From assembly GCA_963995505.1 (NCBI GenBank), contig OZ023198.1, positions 7,340,558 through 7,404,557 of the forward strand: a stretch of DNA of 64,000 nucleotides, written 5' to 3'. The stretch comes from Hypericum androsaemum. Its lineage: Eukaryota; Streptophyta; Magnoliopsida; Malpighiales; Hypericaceae. Below are positions 23,201 through 34,775 of the stretch, piece by piece. Numbering within the stretch: the first letter of the stretch is position 1; each line of letters begins with the position of its first letter. The notes under the pieces were generated by a model that ran no database searches, was not told where the DNA came from, and saw nothing but the letters and a program-made list of their open reading frames with translations. Made by a program: the position numbers and the translations under genes.

Positions 23201-24718
23201 GTGGGAAAAGAGTTTGTTTTGTACACTGATCACAAGGCGCTGAAGTTTGTGAATGACCAGTCTAAGTTCGTGAATCATATGCATGCTAGATGGTGCACAT
23301 ATCTACAGAAATTTCCCTTCAAGATAGCTCATAAAAGTGGGAGTCATAATGTGGTGGCTGATGCTCTTAGTAGAAGAACGAGCTTGCTTGTGGAGCTGAG
23401 GGGAAGTGTTACTGCTTTTGAGTGCATTAAGGAGCTTTATGAAGATGATGATGATTTCGGTGAAGTTTGGAAGAAATGCAAGAGTGGTAAGGCTGTGGCA
23501 GATTACTTCTTGCATGATGGATACCTAATGAAGGGAAATCAGCTTTGTATTCCCAACACATCACTACGGCAACAACTTATGTGGGAAATGCATGGTGGTG
23601 GACTTTCTGCCCACCTTGGAAGAGACAAGACGTTGGCCTTTCTAACTGAAAGGTTCTATTGGCCTAAGCTAGGCAAGGAGGTTGAGAAGATGGTGAGACA
23701 TTGTAGAGTGTGCCAAGAGACCAAGGGGACAGTGCACAACACGGGACTCTACACGCCACTACCCGTTCCTAAGGCCATTTGGGAGGACCTGAGCATGGAC
23801 TTTGTGCTTGGCTTACCTCGCACCCCTCGTGGTGTGGATTCTATCTTTGTGGTTGTTGACAGGTTGTCCAAAATGGCGCACTTCATTCCTTGCCGAAAGA
23901 CCAATGATGCAAGTGGTGTAGCAAGACATTTCTTCAAGGAAGTGGTCAGATTGCATGGAGTTCCACGCACCATCACTTCTGATCGTGATGTGAAGTTCTT
24001 GGCAAGCTTTTGGAAGACGTTGTGGAAGATGTTCGATGCCACCTTGCAATTCAGTACCACGGCACATCCACAAACTGATGGCCAGACCGAAGCCACCAAT
24101 AGAACACTTGGGAACTTGCTGAGGAGCCTTTGCCACGAGAAGAAACGACAATGGGACTTAGCTTTGCCTATAGCTGAGTTCGCATATAATGGGGCAGTGC
24201 ATCGCATGACAGGAAAGTCACCTTTCTCCTTAGTTTATACTAAGGTTCCTAACCATTTAGTGGATGTATCTTTAGTCCCAAGACCAAGCAAGAGCAATCC
24301 TTCAGCCGTTGCATTCGCTGAGCAAGCACAGGCTGTGATTGAAGAGGTGCGCAAGAAGTTAGAGGAAGCGTATGCCAAGGAGAAGGCGAGAGTAGATGAG
24401 CATCGTCGTGTCCAAATCTTTCAGCCTGGTGAGCAAGTCATGGTTCACTTCAGGAAGGAGAGATTACCAAGCAACATCGCAGGTGGCAAGTTGCAAGCTA
24501 GGAAGTACAGACCATTCAAGGTGTTAAGGCGTATCAATGACAATGCATATGTCATTGATCTGCCCGAAGAGTATGGAGTATCCAAAAGCTTCAACGTTGC
24601 TGACCTCACGCCTTATTATGATGCCTTTCCCATGCCATCCAGACTTGCAACTCGAGGACAAGTTCCACTCCAAGGTGGGGAGGATGACGTAGGAACGTCC
24701 AGCTTGCCACATTCCTGA
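20300..24718 (+). pseudogene. C1 gag-pol with two in-frame stop codons
   Basis: One continuous frame of 1473 codons, broken by TAG at 20975-20977 (in Gag, where B2 has DQMIAR) and TGA at 23171-23173 (RNase H, FxALRTW, where B2 has FRALKTW; an Arg CGA-to-TGA change). Landmarks: Gag start [16 protein letters not shown]-rich stretch ~60-85; CCHC CFKCNELGHKSSDC at ~320; protease IIDGGS Asp at ~415; RT YFDD at ~766; RNase H; integrase HHCC ([14 protein letters not shown]) and DDE core (MDF, SDRD, TDGQTE); C-terminus [10 protein letters not shown]. The frame has no stop before the polypurine tract and runs 34 bases into the 3' LTR. No chromodomain is seen. Confidence 0.94.
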
Positions 24719-25208
24719 TTGGCGCCACCTTTTACTTAGTTCGTTTAAATAAGTGCTTATATGCACGTTCGCTAATTTAGACCTTAAACTCTTTATGATT
24801 GGTTTTAATTGCTTTTAATTTCCAATTCCAGCTTGGGACTGTCCAGCTGATGAACGTGGGTTGTTAGTGCCAACTTATGGCATTAGATGCGTGCCTTAAA
24901 GGCATTAGATGCTAGGGGCGTTCTGTTTTGTAACCTCCAGCTTGCATTCCTTTTATAGCTCGCTCAAATAAAGGAAACGGACAGATTTGAAAACCCAGAA
25001 TATTGAGAGTGATTCTCTTACCTTGTGTGCATGGATTTGCATGGTTGTCACATTAAACACGCCCTTTAGAGGCTGCCTAACTCATTAGGCCCCTCCTTTT
25101 GTCAATTGCGGAAGCTCTTGCCTTAGGAATTCTATCTTTTATTTTTGTTTCGTTCTGATTCATTCCAGATCACTCTCATCACTCAAAAATTGACGTGTTC
25201 CTACACTA
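24685..25208 (+). repeat. C1 3' LTR
   Basis: 524 bp, starts TGACGTAGG after the polypurine tract GTGGGGAGGA (24675-24684). It ends in CCTACACTA directly before TSD CTTCG (25209-25213). Confidence 0.94.
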
Positions 25209-25213
25209 CTTCG

Positions 25214-25299
25214 TGATCTCCTGATCCAAGTCTCATTTTAACCACCTAGCACCACCAAAAGCCGATGCACTATGGCCGATCCTAATGACATCCCAAGAC
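25214..25299 (+). pseudogene. B1 leader end and first gag codons
   Basis: Continues the B1 leader after C1. The Gag ATG is at 25272 (MADPNDIPR), cut at AAGAC (25295-25299) by B2. Gag resumes at 35418 with the duplicated AAGAC. Confidence 0.9.
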
Positions 25300-25797
25300 T
25301 GATGTAGGACATCTTTAATTTGTCAAGTTTGAATAAGTACGTTTGTGCACATCGTACCCAGTTGTGTTGACCTTGGTTTGTTTTACGTATGCATGGCTGA
25401 ATTTAACGTGCGCATGGCTGTATGCAGCCATTGGATGTGAGACATAAATGCCTTTAAGGCCTTAGCTAGCATTTGTAATGCCTTTAAGGCATTAGTTAGC
25501 ATTTGTGGCAGCTGGAACGGATTTGTAACTGCCACCATCATTTGAAAGGTCATGCTTGGCCTATTTAAACTTGTTTCCCTGAATAAAGAAGTCAGAATTG
25601 AATCCCAGAACCTTCCGTGAGTCTAACTCCCTTTTATGCATGGATTTGCATATGTTGTGTTGGAACCCTTGCCCTTTGCTGGCTGCCTAAACCCTTAGGC
25701 CAATCTTCAATCGAATTCGAAAGGATTTGGCTGGAGGTTTATCTTGTTGATCAAATTTAATTCCCAGAACTCATCCGCGTCGCTTCTTGCTACGTCA
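25300..25797 (+). repeat. B2 5' LTR
   Basis: 498 bp, TGATGTAGG...GCTACGTCA. The primer-binding site follows at 25800-25811. Confidence 0.95.
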
Positions 25798-25970
25798 AGT
25801 GGTATCAGAGCTTGAGTGAGATCCATCTCAGCTTCTACGTTGAGATTGAGAGCACGTTATCACCTGGTGAGCTGAGAGAGACCCCATCTACAAGCCGATC
25901 CACAAGACTTCGTGATCTCCTGATCCAAGTCTCATTTTAACCACCTAGCACCACCAAAAGCCGATGCACT
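25798..25970 (+). other. B2 leader
   Basis: The primer-binding site TGGTATCAGAGC is at 25800-25811. The leader is short (about 170 bp), without the purine tract or splice-like motif of family A. The sequence around 25905-25970 is shared with the B1 leader and, more loosely, with D1. Confidence 0.87.
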
Positions 25971-27583
25971 ATGGCCGATCCTAATGACATCCCAAGACCC
26001 GACATGAATCAGAGATTCACTCAAATGGAGGCGGCGATTCAGGCAATCCTTACACGCCTGGACAACCTTGCGGTGCAACCACCCGTAGGGCAGCCCCCTC
26101 CAGCTGAAGTACGTAATGATATAAGAGAGGACGAGGAGGATGTAGATTCTGATGCTACCCTTTATGTGAGAAGAGGAGGGATAGGGTTGAGAGGACGAGG
26201 TAGAGGAGGTGGTGGACGTGGTGATCTAGGACGTGCTCCTAGAAGAGAAGCCAATAGGGAGGATTATGAGCGAGGAGGAGAGTATAGAAGGGTGGATCGC
26301 CCTTTTAAGATGAACATTGAAAAGTTCTTCGGTGACGTTGATGTTGAGGGGTTTCTGAATTGGCTAGACTCAGTTGAGAAGTATTTTGACTGTATGGACC
26401 TTACGGAGGAGCAGAAGGTCAGTTATGTAGCCTTCAAACTTGAATCCGGAGCCGCGGTGTGGTGGAGAAAGGAACAGGAATCTCGGAGAAGGAGAGGAGG
26501 TCGCCCTATCCGTGACTGGCCTACTATGGAGCAAGCTCTACGTGAAAGATTCCTTCCGGTTGACTACCATCAGACCTTGTACTCACAATTCCTCACTTGC
26601 ACTCAAGGTAATAGATCTGTTGATGAGTACACTTCTGAGTCCGTGAGGCTGGCATCCCGTAATAATGTAGAGGAGAATGAGGATCAGATGATTGCACGGT
26701 TTGTTGAGGGCCTCAGTTATGAGATCAAGAGCAAGATGGAGTTTGACACGTTTTTGTTTTTCAACGATGCGTGTGCCAAAGCTAGAAAGATCGGGGCTGC
26801 CTTGAAGAGGAAGAAGCCATTCGCACCCCGCCTTTCAGGCCCTGGCCAGACTTCTAGTCCTGCGAGAGGAGTTGAGAGGAGTGCACCCCAAACAATGGCT
26901 CCTAGGCCCCCTACTAAGAAGCCTACCCCTGAGGTGGTGCAAAGAAAGGGAAAGGAAGCTGACACGAGCTCGGTGATTCGTTGTTACAAGTGCAATGAGA
27001 TGGGGCATAAGTCTAGCGATTGTCCCAAGAGGAAATACACTCAGTTGTGTGAAAAGGAAGATGAGGAGGGTGAATCTTCGGGAGCTTACTTGTGCGCACC
27101 AGTTGAAGAGAGTGGGGATGAGGACCAAGAGTATTCAGAAGAGGAGGATGAGTATTGTGGGGTCTTGCGCAAGTTGGCCTTGACCGCATCAAAGAAGGAT
27201 GACTCACAACGCCACAATCTATTCCGCACACGTTGTCATGTAGGAGAGGAGGTGTGCGACGTGATTATAGACGGAGGCAGCCAGGAGAACTTCGTTAGCA
27301 AGCAAGTTGTGGAGAAGCTTGGATTGAAGACATCTCCGCACCCTTCACCTTATTCTATAGGGTGGATTCGCTCTGGTGGAGGGGTTAAGGTGACAACCAA
27401 GTGCAAGGTACCTATTTCCATTGGCAAGTATAGTGACACGATTATTTGTGACGTGTTGGAGATGGATGCTTGCCAAATTCTGTTGGGCAGGCCGTGGGAG
27501 TTTGACAACCAGGCCTTGCATCGTGGCAAGGAGAACACCTACGAATTCAGGAAGGAGGGCCAGCAATTTACTCTCTTGCCAAG
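25971..27583 (+). pseudogene. B2 gag and protease, interrupted by N1
   Basis: Gag start [16 protein letters not shown]. Acidic stretch ~45-55; Arg/Gly-rich basic region ~62-95 (candidate nucleic-acid binding); Gag domain ~105-270; CCHC knuckle [14 protein letters not shown] near 338; protease IIDGGS near 430; and the conserved block [13 protein letters not shown]. The frame is open to 27583, where N1 inserts after CCAAG; the terminal DMNLISKK residues of the apparent frame are N1 LTR. Pol resumes in the corresponding frame at 31765. Confidence 0.93.
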
Positions 27584-28201
27584 TGATATGAATCTGATCA
27601 GCAAGAAGATTAATTTCGTTTTTGAGGTTTTTGAGTCTGTTTAGGAAGTTAATTATATGTTATTTTCGTTTTATAAAAGTTCTAGTCTATTTAGGAAGTC
27701 AATAATTTGAGAATTTCGTTTCTTTAAGAGTTCAAGTCAGTTTAGGAATGTGATTATGTGATAATCACGTTTTTAGCAATCATAGGAGTACTAGACTTGT
27801 TTTCCTTTTTAGTTTCCCTTTTTAAGTCATATTTATCTAGTTAGAAGTTATATTTAATTAGGAATCTCTTTGTAACAATCTGCCTATATATAAAGGCATT
27901 ATCAATGAGAATAAGGAGAATAATTTGAGTACAAAAAACGTGGGCTTTGCTCTCTTGGTTCTTCGGAACTGTTCGAACACAGCGGAGGGATTCCGTTCGT
28001 TCACCTTCGACTTATCAAGCGGATCGACATCACCGTTTGTGGCGTCTTCATCAATTCAAGGTTCTTGTTTCCCTACAGCAGCGGGTCGAGGTTGTTCATA
28101 CCGAGGTTCTTGCAAAGGTGCAAACAACGGGTCGAGATTTCCATCAATCTGAACGTAGATAGATCCGGCTTTCGCGTGGATCCGTAACGAGATTCACATC
28201 A
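27584..28201 (+). repeat. N1 LTR copy 1
   Basis: 618 bp, TGATATGAATCTGATCAGC...GATTCACATCA. It has a TATATATAAAGG box near 27890. Its 5' part does not encode the GPITRARA tail found in the N3 LTR. Confidence 0.95.
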
Positions 28202-29362
28202 GTTGGTATCAGAGCCAGCTTCTACTTCAGATCATCTATCTTTAAATTTCGTTTTTGTTTTCATTAGTTTTCAATTATTGTTCTTATTTTATTCTGAGTT
28301 GGAGAAAGAAAAAAATATATAAAAAGAGGAAAAAAATTCCGAAAAAAAAGAAAGATAGAGAAGAAGGCAGCCAAGAAAAGAAGAAGAAAGAAGGCTGAAA
28401 AAAAAATCAAATAAAGAAAAGAAAAGTTGAAAGTAGAAAAAAAGAGAATTTGCAAGAATGTCTTATAACTACTCAAGAAGATCCTTTGAAGGTGTTGCAC
28501 CATTGGTTGGTGATCCACACACGTTTATGGACGCCCTTCTTAGTGGGATGAGGCATATAATGAGAACGGAGGTCAAGAAGCTCAGCGAAAAGGTGGACCG
28601 GATAGTGTGCAAACAAGAGAGGATACATGATGTTCCTAATGTCTGTAGCGGAAGACAAATTCAACAAAGGAGGATGAGGGTCAAAGATGAGAAGAATTCA
28701 GGAGCTAATTTTGTTGGAGAAGTCAATGCAAAGAGGGAGAACACCATTAACACTAAGCACGACATTGAGGGGAAGGTATGTAGTTCTGACGATTTGGAGG
28801 TTACACTTGAAGTGATTGTTGAAGAAGAGGTTTTGACATGGGAGGAATTTGGTGAATATTCTATTGACTTGTTCGATGGAGAATGTTTTGATGACCATGC
28901 CATGTAACTTCTTTACTTGAGGGATTTGTTCAATGAATCAGAATTGGTGGATGTTGTTCATATGAAGAACTGCTTAACTGCTATTGATGGTGAACAAGAA
29001 GAACTTGTTGTTTTAGTTGACAAGGAAGATGTCCAACCCATATCTTACATGTCTCCTGATTTACATGTTGAACATATTGACTTCTTAGGTGTGGACAAGT
29101 TTAATTATGTTGGAGGTTCATCGTTGATCAACTTCTAGAATAGTTTGAAGTTCAAAGAAAGGCTTGTGCAAATAAGTAAGATTTTGGTTTTTAATTTGGA
29201 GAGGACTTTAGATTGCTTATGTTCAAAGTATCTATTTTGTTGGGATGGAAGATATCAAGTTCAACCCAGACGTTCCAAGACTTGTTCAAGCATGATCGTG
29301 AATTGGAAAATGCATGACGTATGCAAGGATTTGAGGACAAATCCATTTCAAGAGGAGGGGAA
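28202..29362 (+). pseudogene. N1 internal region 1 with a broken N-family ORF
   Basis: The primer-binding site is at 28204-28215, then a leader with a purine-rich stretch (28290-28450), then ATG at 28458 (MSYNYSRRSFEGVAPLVGD). The frame matches the complete 371-residue N3 protein but has a stop at 28905-28907 (TCA to TAA after DDHAM) and another at 29136-29138 (LINF*). The last ~60 codons before the LTR are only loosely similar to N3. It ends in [14 protein letters not shown], the same pre-LTR peptide as family A, plus polypurine tract 29350-29362. Confidence 0.9.
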
Positions 29363-29980
29363 TGATATGAATCTGATCAGCAAGAAGATTAATTTCGTTT
29401 TTGAGGTTTTTGAGTCTGTTTAGGAAGTTAATTATATGTTATTTTCGTTTTATAAAAGTTCTAGTCTATTTAGGAAGTCAATAATTTGAGAATTTCGTTT
29501 CTTTAAGAGTTCAAGTCAGTTTAGGAATGTGATTATGTGATAATCACGTTTTTAGCAATCATAGGAGTACTAGACTTGTTTTCCTTTTTAGTTTCCCTTT
29601 TTAAGTCATATTTATCTAGTTAGAAGTTATATTTAATTAGGAATCTCTTTGTAACAATCTGCCTATATATAAAGGCATTATCAATGAGAATAAGGAGAAT
29701 AATTTGAGTACAAAAAACGTGGGCTTTGATCTCTTGGTTCTTCGGAACTGTTCGAACACAGCGGAGGGATTCCGTTCGTTCACCTTCGACTTATCAAGCG
29801 GATCGACATCACCGTTTGTGGCGTCTTCATCAATTCAAGGTTCTTGTTTCCCTACAGCAGCGGGTCGAGGTTGTTCATACCGAGGTTCTTGCAAAGGTGC
29901 AAACAACGGGTCGAGATTTCCATCAATCTGAACGTAGATAGATCCGGCTTTCGCGTGGATCCGTAATGAGATTCACATCA
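29363..29980 (+). repeat. N1 LTR copy 2 (middle, shared)
   Basis: 618 bp; it serves as 3' LTR for internal 1 and 5' LTR for internal 2. It differs from copy 1 at two sites seen by eye (GATCTCTTGG for GCTCTCTTGG; GTAATGAG for GTAACGAG). Confidence 0.95.
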
Positions 29981-31141
29981 GTTGGTATCAGAGCCAGGTT
30001 CTACTTCAGATCATCTATATTTAAATTTTGTTTTTGTTTTCATTAGTTTTCAATTATTGTTCTTATTTTATTCTGAGTTGGAGAAAGAAAAAAATATATA
30101 AAAAGAGGAAAAAAATTCCGAAAAAAAAGAAAGATAGAGAAGAAGGCAGCCAAGAAAAGAAGAAGAAAGAAGGCTGAAAAAAAAATCAAATAAAGAAAAG
30201 AAAAGTTGAAAGTAGAAAAAAAGAGAATTTGCAAGAATGTCTTATAACTACTCAAGAAGATCCTTTGAAGGTGTTGCACCATTGGTTGGTGATCCACACA
30301 CGTTTATGGATGCCCTTCTTAGTGGGATGAGGCATATAATGAGAACGGAGGTCAAGAAGCTCAGCGAAAAGGTGGACCGGATAGTGTGCAAACAAGAGAG
30401 GATACATGATGTTCCTAATGTCTGTAGCGGAAGACAAATTCAACAAAGGAGGATGAGGGTCAAAGATGAGAAGAATTCAGGAGCTAATTTTGTTGGAGAA
30501 GTCAATGCAAAGAGGGAGAACACCATTAACACTAAGCACGACATTGAGGGGAAGGTATGTAGTTCTGACGATTTGGAGGTTACACTTGAAGTGATTGTTG
30601 AAGAAGAGGTTTTGACATGGGAGTAATTTGGTGAATATTCTATTGACTTGTTCGATGGAGAATGTTTTGATGACCATGCCATGTAACTTCTTTACTTGAG
30701 GGATTTGTTCAATGAATCAGAATTGGTGGATGTTGTTCATATGAAGAACTGCTTAACTGCTATTGATGGTGAACAAGAAGAACTTGTTGTTTTAGTTGAC
30801 AAGGAAGATGTCCAACCCATATCTTACATGTCTCCTGATTTACATGTTGAACATATTGACTTCTTAGGTGTGGACAAGTTTAATTATGTTGGAGGTTCAT
30901 CGTTGATCAACTTCTAGAATAGTTTGAAGTTCAAAGAAAGGCTTGTGCAAATAAGTAAGATTTTGGTTTTTAATTTGGAGAGGACTTTAGATTGCTTATG
31001 TTCAAAGTATCTATTTTGTTGGGATGGAAGATATCAAGTTCAACCCAGACGTTCCAAGACTTGTTCAAGCATGATCGTGAATTGGAAAATGCATGACGTA
31101 TGCAAGGATTTGAGGACAAATCCATTTCAAGAGGAGGGGAA
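29981..31141 (+). pseudogene. N1 internal region 2 with a broken N-family ORF
   Basis: The primer-binding site is at 29983-29994; ORF ATG at 30237. It shares both stop codons of internal 1, which shows a common defective source, and adds a third at 30624-30626 (GAG to TAG). Polypurine tract 31129-31141. About five substitutions separate it from internal 1. Confidence 0.92.
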
Positions 31142-31759
31142 TGATATGAATCTGATCAGCAAGAAGATTAATTTCGTTTTTGAGGTTTTTGAGTCTGTTT
31201 AGGAAGTTAATTATATGTTATTTTCGTTTTATAAAAGTTCTAGTCTATTTAGGAAGTCAATAATTTGAGAATTTCGTTTCTTTAAGAGTTCAAGTCAGTT
31301 TAGGAATGTGATTATGTGATAATCACGTTTTTAGCAATCATAGGAGTACTAGACTTGTTTTCCTTTTTAGTTTCCCTTTTTAAGTCATATTTATCTAGTT
31401 AGAAGTTATATTTAATTAGGAATCTATTTGTAACAATCTGCCTATATATAAAGGCATTATCAATGAGAATAAGGAGAATAATTTGAGTACAAAAAACGTG
31501 GGCTTTGCTCTCTTGGTTCTTCGGAACTGTTCGAACACAGCGGAGGGATTCCGTTCGTTCACCTTCGACTTATCAAGCGGATCGACATCACCGTTTGTGG
31601 CGTCTTCATCAATTCAAGGTTCTTGTTTCCCTACAGCAGCGGGTCGAGGTTGTTCATACCGAGGTTCTTGCAAAGGTGCAAACAACGGGTCGAGATTTCC
31701 ATCAATCTGAACGTAGATAGATCCGGCTTTCGCGTGGATCCGTAACGAGATTCACATCA
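31142..31759 (+). repeat. N1 LTR copy 3
   Basis: 618 bp, one visible difference from copy 1 (AATCTATTTG for AATCTCTTTG). Followed by TSD CCAAG at 31760-31764. Confidence 0.95.
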
Positions 31760-31764
31760 CCAAG

Positions 31765-34454
31765 GAAGCCAAAATATGGGAAATCTAAGTTGAACAGCGC
31801 CATGCAAGTCAAGTCGTTGGTCACGTCCTCAAAGTTATTCCTTGCGTCAATGAAGGAGTATTGGGGTTGCGATGTTCTTGTGATTAAAGAAGTGACTCCA
31901 AAGCAAGAAGGGGAGATGGAGGAGCTACCTGATCGAGTGAGACAATTACTTAGATTGTTCCCCGAAGTTGCACCCTAGGAATCACCAAAGGGTTTGCCAC
32001 CTTTGAGGGACATTCAGCATCAAATTGATCTGATCCCGGGTGCCACTTTGCCAAATTTGCCCCACTACCGAATGAGTCCTCAAGAGAACCAAGTCCTACG
32101 TGACCAGATTCAAGAGCTCCTAAGCAAGGGTCACATCCAGGAGAGCTTAAGTCCGTGTGGGGTGCCCGCTCTTTTGGTTCCTAAAAAGGACGGATCGTGG
32201 AGGATGTGCGTGGATAGTAGAGCAATCAACAAGATCACCGTGGGGTACAGATTTCCTATCCCTCGTTTAAATGACATGCTTGATAACCTGAGTGGATCCG
32301 TGGTGTTTTCTAAGATAGATTTGAAGAGCGGATACCATCAGATTAGAATTCGACCTGGTGACGAATGGAAGACTGCTTTTAAAACTCGTGATGGCTTGTA
32401 CGAGTGGCTTGTTATGCCATTCGGCTTGACTAACGCACCAAGCACCTTCATGAGACTGATGCACCAAGTCTTGAAGCGCTTCCTTGATCGGTTCGTGGTA
32501 GTATATTTTGATGATATCTTGGTTTATAGCAAGTCCGAAGAAGAACATCAAGAACACTTGATGCAAGTTTTTGAAGCTTTAAGAGGTAATAGCCTTATTG
32601 TGAACCTGAAGAAGTGCATCTTTTGGAAAGAAAATCTTGTGTTTCTTGGTTTTGTTGTTGGGAAAGACGGAGTGCAGGTTGATCAGGCCAAGATTGAAGC
32701 CATTCAGATGTGGCCTATTCCCCTTAATGTGAGACAAGTACGGAGTTTCCTCGGATTAGCCACGTTCTATCGAAGGTTCATCCGCAACTTTAGCTCAATT
32801 ACCGCACCGTTGACTTCCTTGTTGAAGAAGCAAACTAAATTTGAATGGGGAGAAGCGGCCCATAAGGCTTTCCAAGAGCTTAAGGAGAAATTAAGCTCAG
32901 CCCCGGTACTTGCACTTCCTAATTTCTCTAAGTTATTTCAGGTTGATGTAGATGCTTGTGGTGTGGGAATTGGAGCTGTGTTGTCTCAAGAGAAGCGTCC
33001 GATCGCTTTCTTTAGTGAGAAGCTAAGTGAGCATAGGCAGACCTGGTCCACTTATGAACAAGAGTTTTATGCCATGTTTAGAGCTCTTAAGACGTGGGAG
33101 CACAATCTAATTGGGAAAGAATTTGTGTTGTATACTGATCATAAAGCTCTCAAGTTTTTGAATGATCAATCCAAGCTGAGCAACCATATGCATGCAAGGT
33201 GGATCACATACTTGCAAAAGTTCCCATTTAAGATTGCTCATAAGAGTGGGAATCAGAATATTGTGGCTGATGCATTGAGCAGAAGAGAGAGTCTTCTTGT
33301 TGAGCTTAAAGGTTCGATCACTGCCTTTGATTGCTTGAAAGAACTCTATGATGGAGACGAAGATTTTGGAGTGATTTGGGACCAATGCAAAAATGGAAGG
33401 GCCGTGGCAGATTATTTTGTGCATGATGGTTTCCTTATGCGAGGGAATCAATTGTGCATTCCAAAGACTTTCCTCCGAGAACATTTGATGTGGGAGATGC
33501 ACGGAGGTGGTCTATCGGCTCATTTGGGAAGGGATAAGACCATGGCAGCCTTGGTTGCTCGTTTTTATTGGCCAAAGATGGCAAGAGATGTGGCTCGCAT
33601 GGTCAAGCATTGTAGGGTCTGTCAAGAGACTAAAGGCACGGTGCATAACACGGGCCTCTATACACCGTTGCCTATTCCAAAGGCAATTTGGGAAGATCTC
33701 AGTATGGATTTCATACTTGGTTTACCCCGCACCCCTCGTGGTGTGGATTCTATTTTTGTGATTGTGGACAGGTTATCCAAGATGGCACACTTCGTTCCTT
33801 GCAAGAAGATTAATAATGATCAGCATGGAATTGCCAAGCATTTCTTTAAGGAGGTGGTGAGATTGCATGGAGTGCCTAAAACCATCACGTCTGATCGGGA
33901 TGTCAAGTTCCTAGCCAGCTTTTGGAAGACTCTTTGGAAGATGTTTGATGCAACCCTTCAATTTAGCACCACGGCTCATCCTCAAACCGACGGGCAGACC
34001 GAGGTCACCAATAGAACCCTTGGTAACATGCTACGAAGCTTATGTCATGAGAAAAAGAGACAATGGGACTTGGCCTTGCCCATTGCTGAGTTTGCTTACA
34101 ACGGAGCGGTTCATCGTGTTACATGCAAAACACCTTTCTCTTTGGTGTATACGAAGGAGCCTAACCACTTTGTTGATGTTTCTTTAGTCCCTAAGCTTCC
34201 TAAAGCCAATCCAAGTGCGGTTGACTTCGCGGAGCAAGCCCAAGGTGTCATTGATGGCGTACGCAAAAGGTTGGACGAGGCTTATAGCAAGGAGAAGACA
34301 AGGCTAGACGCACATAGGCGAGAACAGATTTTCCAACCAGGTGAGCAAGTTATGGTTCACTTTAGGAAGGAAAGGATGCCAAGTAACATGGGTGGCAAGT
34401 TGCAAGCTAGGAAGTTTGGACCATTCAAGGTGCTCAGGCGCATAAGTGACAATG
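31765..34454 (+). pseudogene. B2 pol (RT, RNase H, integrase), one stop, then interrupted by SS1
   Basis: Continues the B2 frame after N1. A TAG at 31976-31978 stands where related copies have Glu (VAPEE), upstream of RT. The frame is then open: RT with [10 protein letters not shown] and YFDD (near 32509), RNase H (VDACGVG, YTDHKAL), integrase zinc-binding ([14 protein letters not shown]), DDE core (MDF, SDRD, TDGQTE) and [18 protein letters not shown]1 follows CAATG at 34450-34454. An extra residue in the [10 protein letters not shown] loop separates it from C1 and D1. This stop is the only pre-insertion lesion seen in the B2 coding region. Confidence 0.93.
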
Positions 34455-34775
34455 TGATATGAATCTCCGCGGAAAAGATTCACAACTCGGACCGTTTGTT
34501 ACTTTAGAATGGAACAGATCACAACTCACAAGAACTCACACGAACTAAGGCACGAAATTGAACCTTAACCCGCTGCAAGAGCTTCTGAACCTTGACCTAA
34601 GGTCGTATCACGCCACGAGAGGGGATGGATGATCCGCTTGATAAGTGAAAGATAAATTCTAGCCAAGACGACTCACCAGCCTAAGCAAGAACAAACGAGT
34701 ATCAAAACTCTCAATTAGCCAATGCTAAGTAATTCTCCGAATTGTTGTGAATCTTTTCCGCGGAGATTCATATCA
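34455..34775. mobile_element. SS1: 321 bp palindromic-ended insertion made of A-family R-U5
   Basis: Flanked by TSD CAATG (34450-34454, 34776-34780). Bases 34455-34748 (294 nt) are the reverse complement of an A-family LTR from its 3' terminus back to ACAACAATTC, the predicted transcription start, i.e. R-U5. Bases 34749-34775 (27 nt) then repeat the first 27 nt in inverted form, so both ends read TGATATGAATCTCC inward, with a perfect 32 bp inverted repeat. It has no U3, internal region or ORF. The structure matches minus-strand strong-stop cDNA whose 3' GTTGT annealed to its own ACAAC (34482-34486) and was extended, then integrated. Confidence 0.9.

Larger units (their letters stand above)
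19596..25208 (+). mobile_element. C1: full-length C-family retrotransposon
   Basis: 5613 bp with two 524 bp LTRs and TSD CTTCG at 19591-19595 and 25209-25213, inserted in the B1 leader. The LTRs differ at about four positions by eye. Two in-frame stops inactivate gag-pol. Unusual ends: the LTRs run TG...TA rather than TG...CA, and the primer-binding site has one mismatch (TGGCATCAGAGC). Confidence 0.95.
27584..31759 (+). mobile_element. N1: tandem non-autonomous element, LTR-INT-LTR-INT-LTR
   Basis: 4176 bp flanked by TSD CCAAG (27579-27583, 31760-31764). Three LTRs of 618 bp each (27584-28201, 29363-29980, 31142-31759) separate two internal regions of 1161 bp each (28202-29362, 29981-31141). 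Each internal has a primer-binding site, a leader, a degenerate ~300-codon ORF and a polypurine tract, but no gag, protease, RT or integrase. The LTRs differ at only one or two sites each, and the internals at about five. Confidence 0.96.

Noticed and set aside
25300..25797. B1 and B2 as a shared-LTR tandem like family A
   Set aside because: B2 sits inside B1 gag with a perfect AAGAC duplication on both sides, so this is nested insertion.
28264..28518. Minus-strand Phe/Leu-rich ORFs opposite N leaders (also near 30043 and 60136)
   Set aside because: They are the complement of the purine tract and resemble membrane proteins only by composition.
34441..34462. Natural end of B2 Pol at 34462
   Set aside because: The stop comes from SS1; the true C-terminus resumes in phase at 34781 and ends at 34908.
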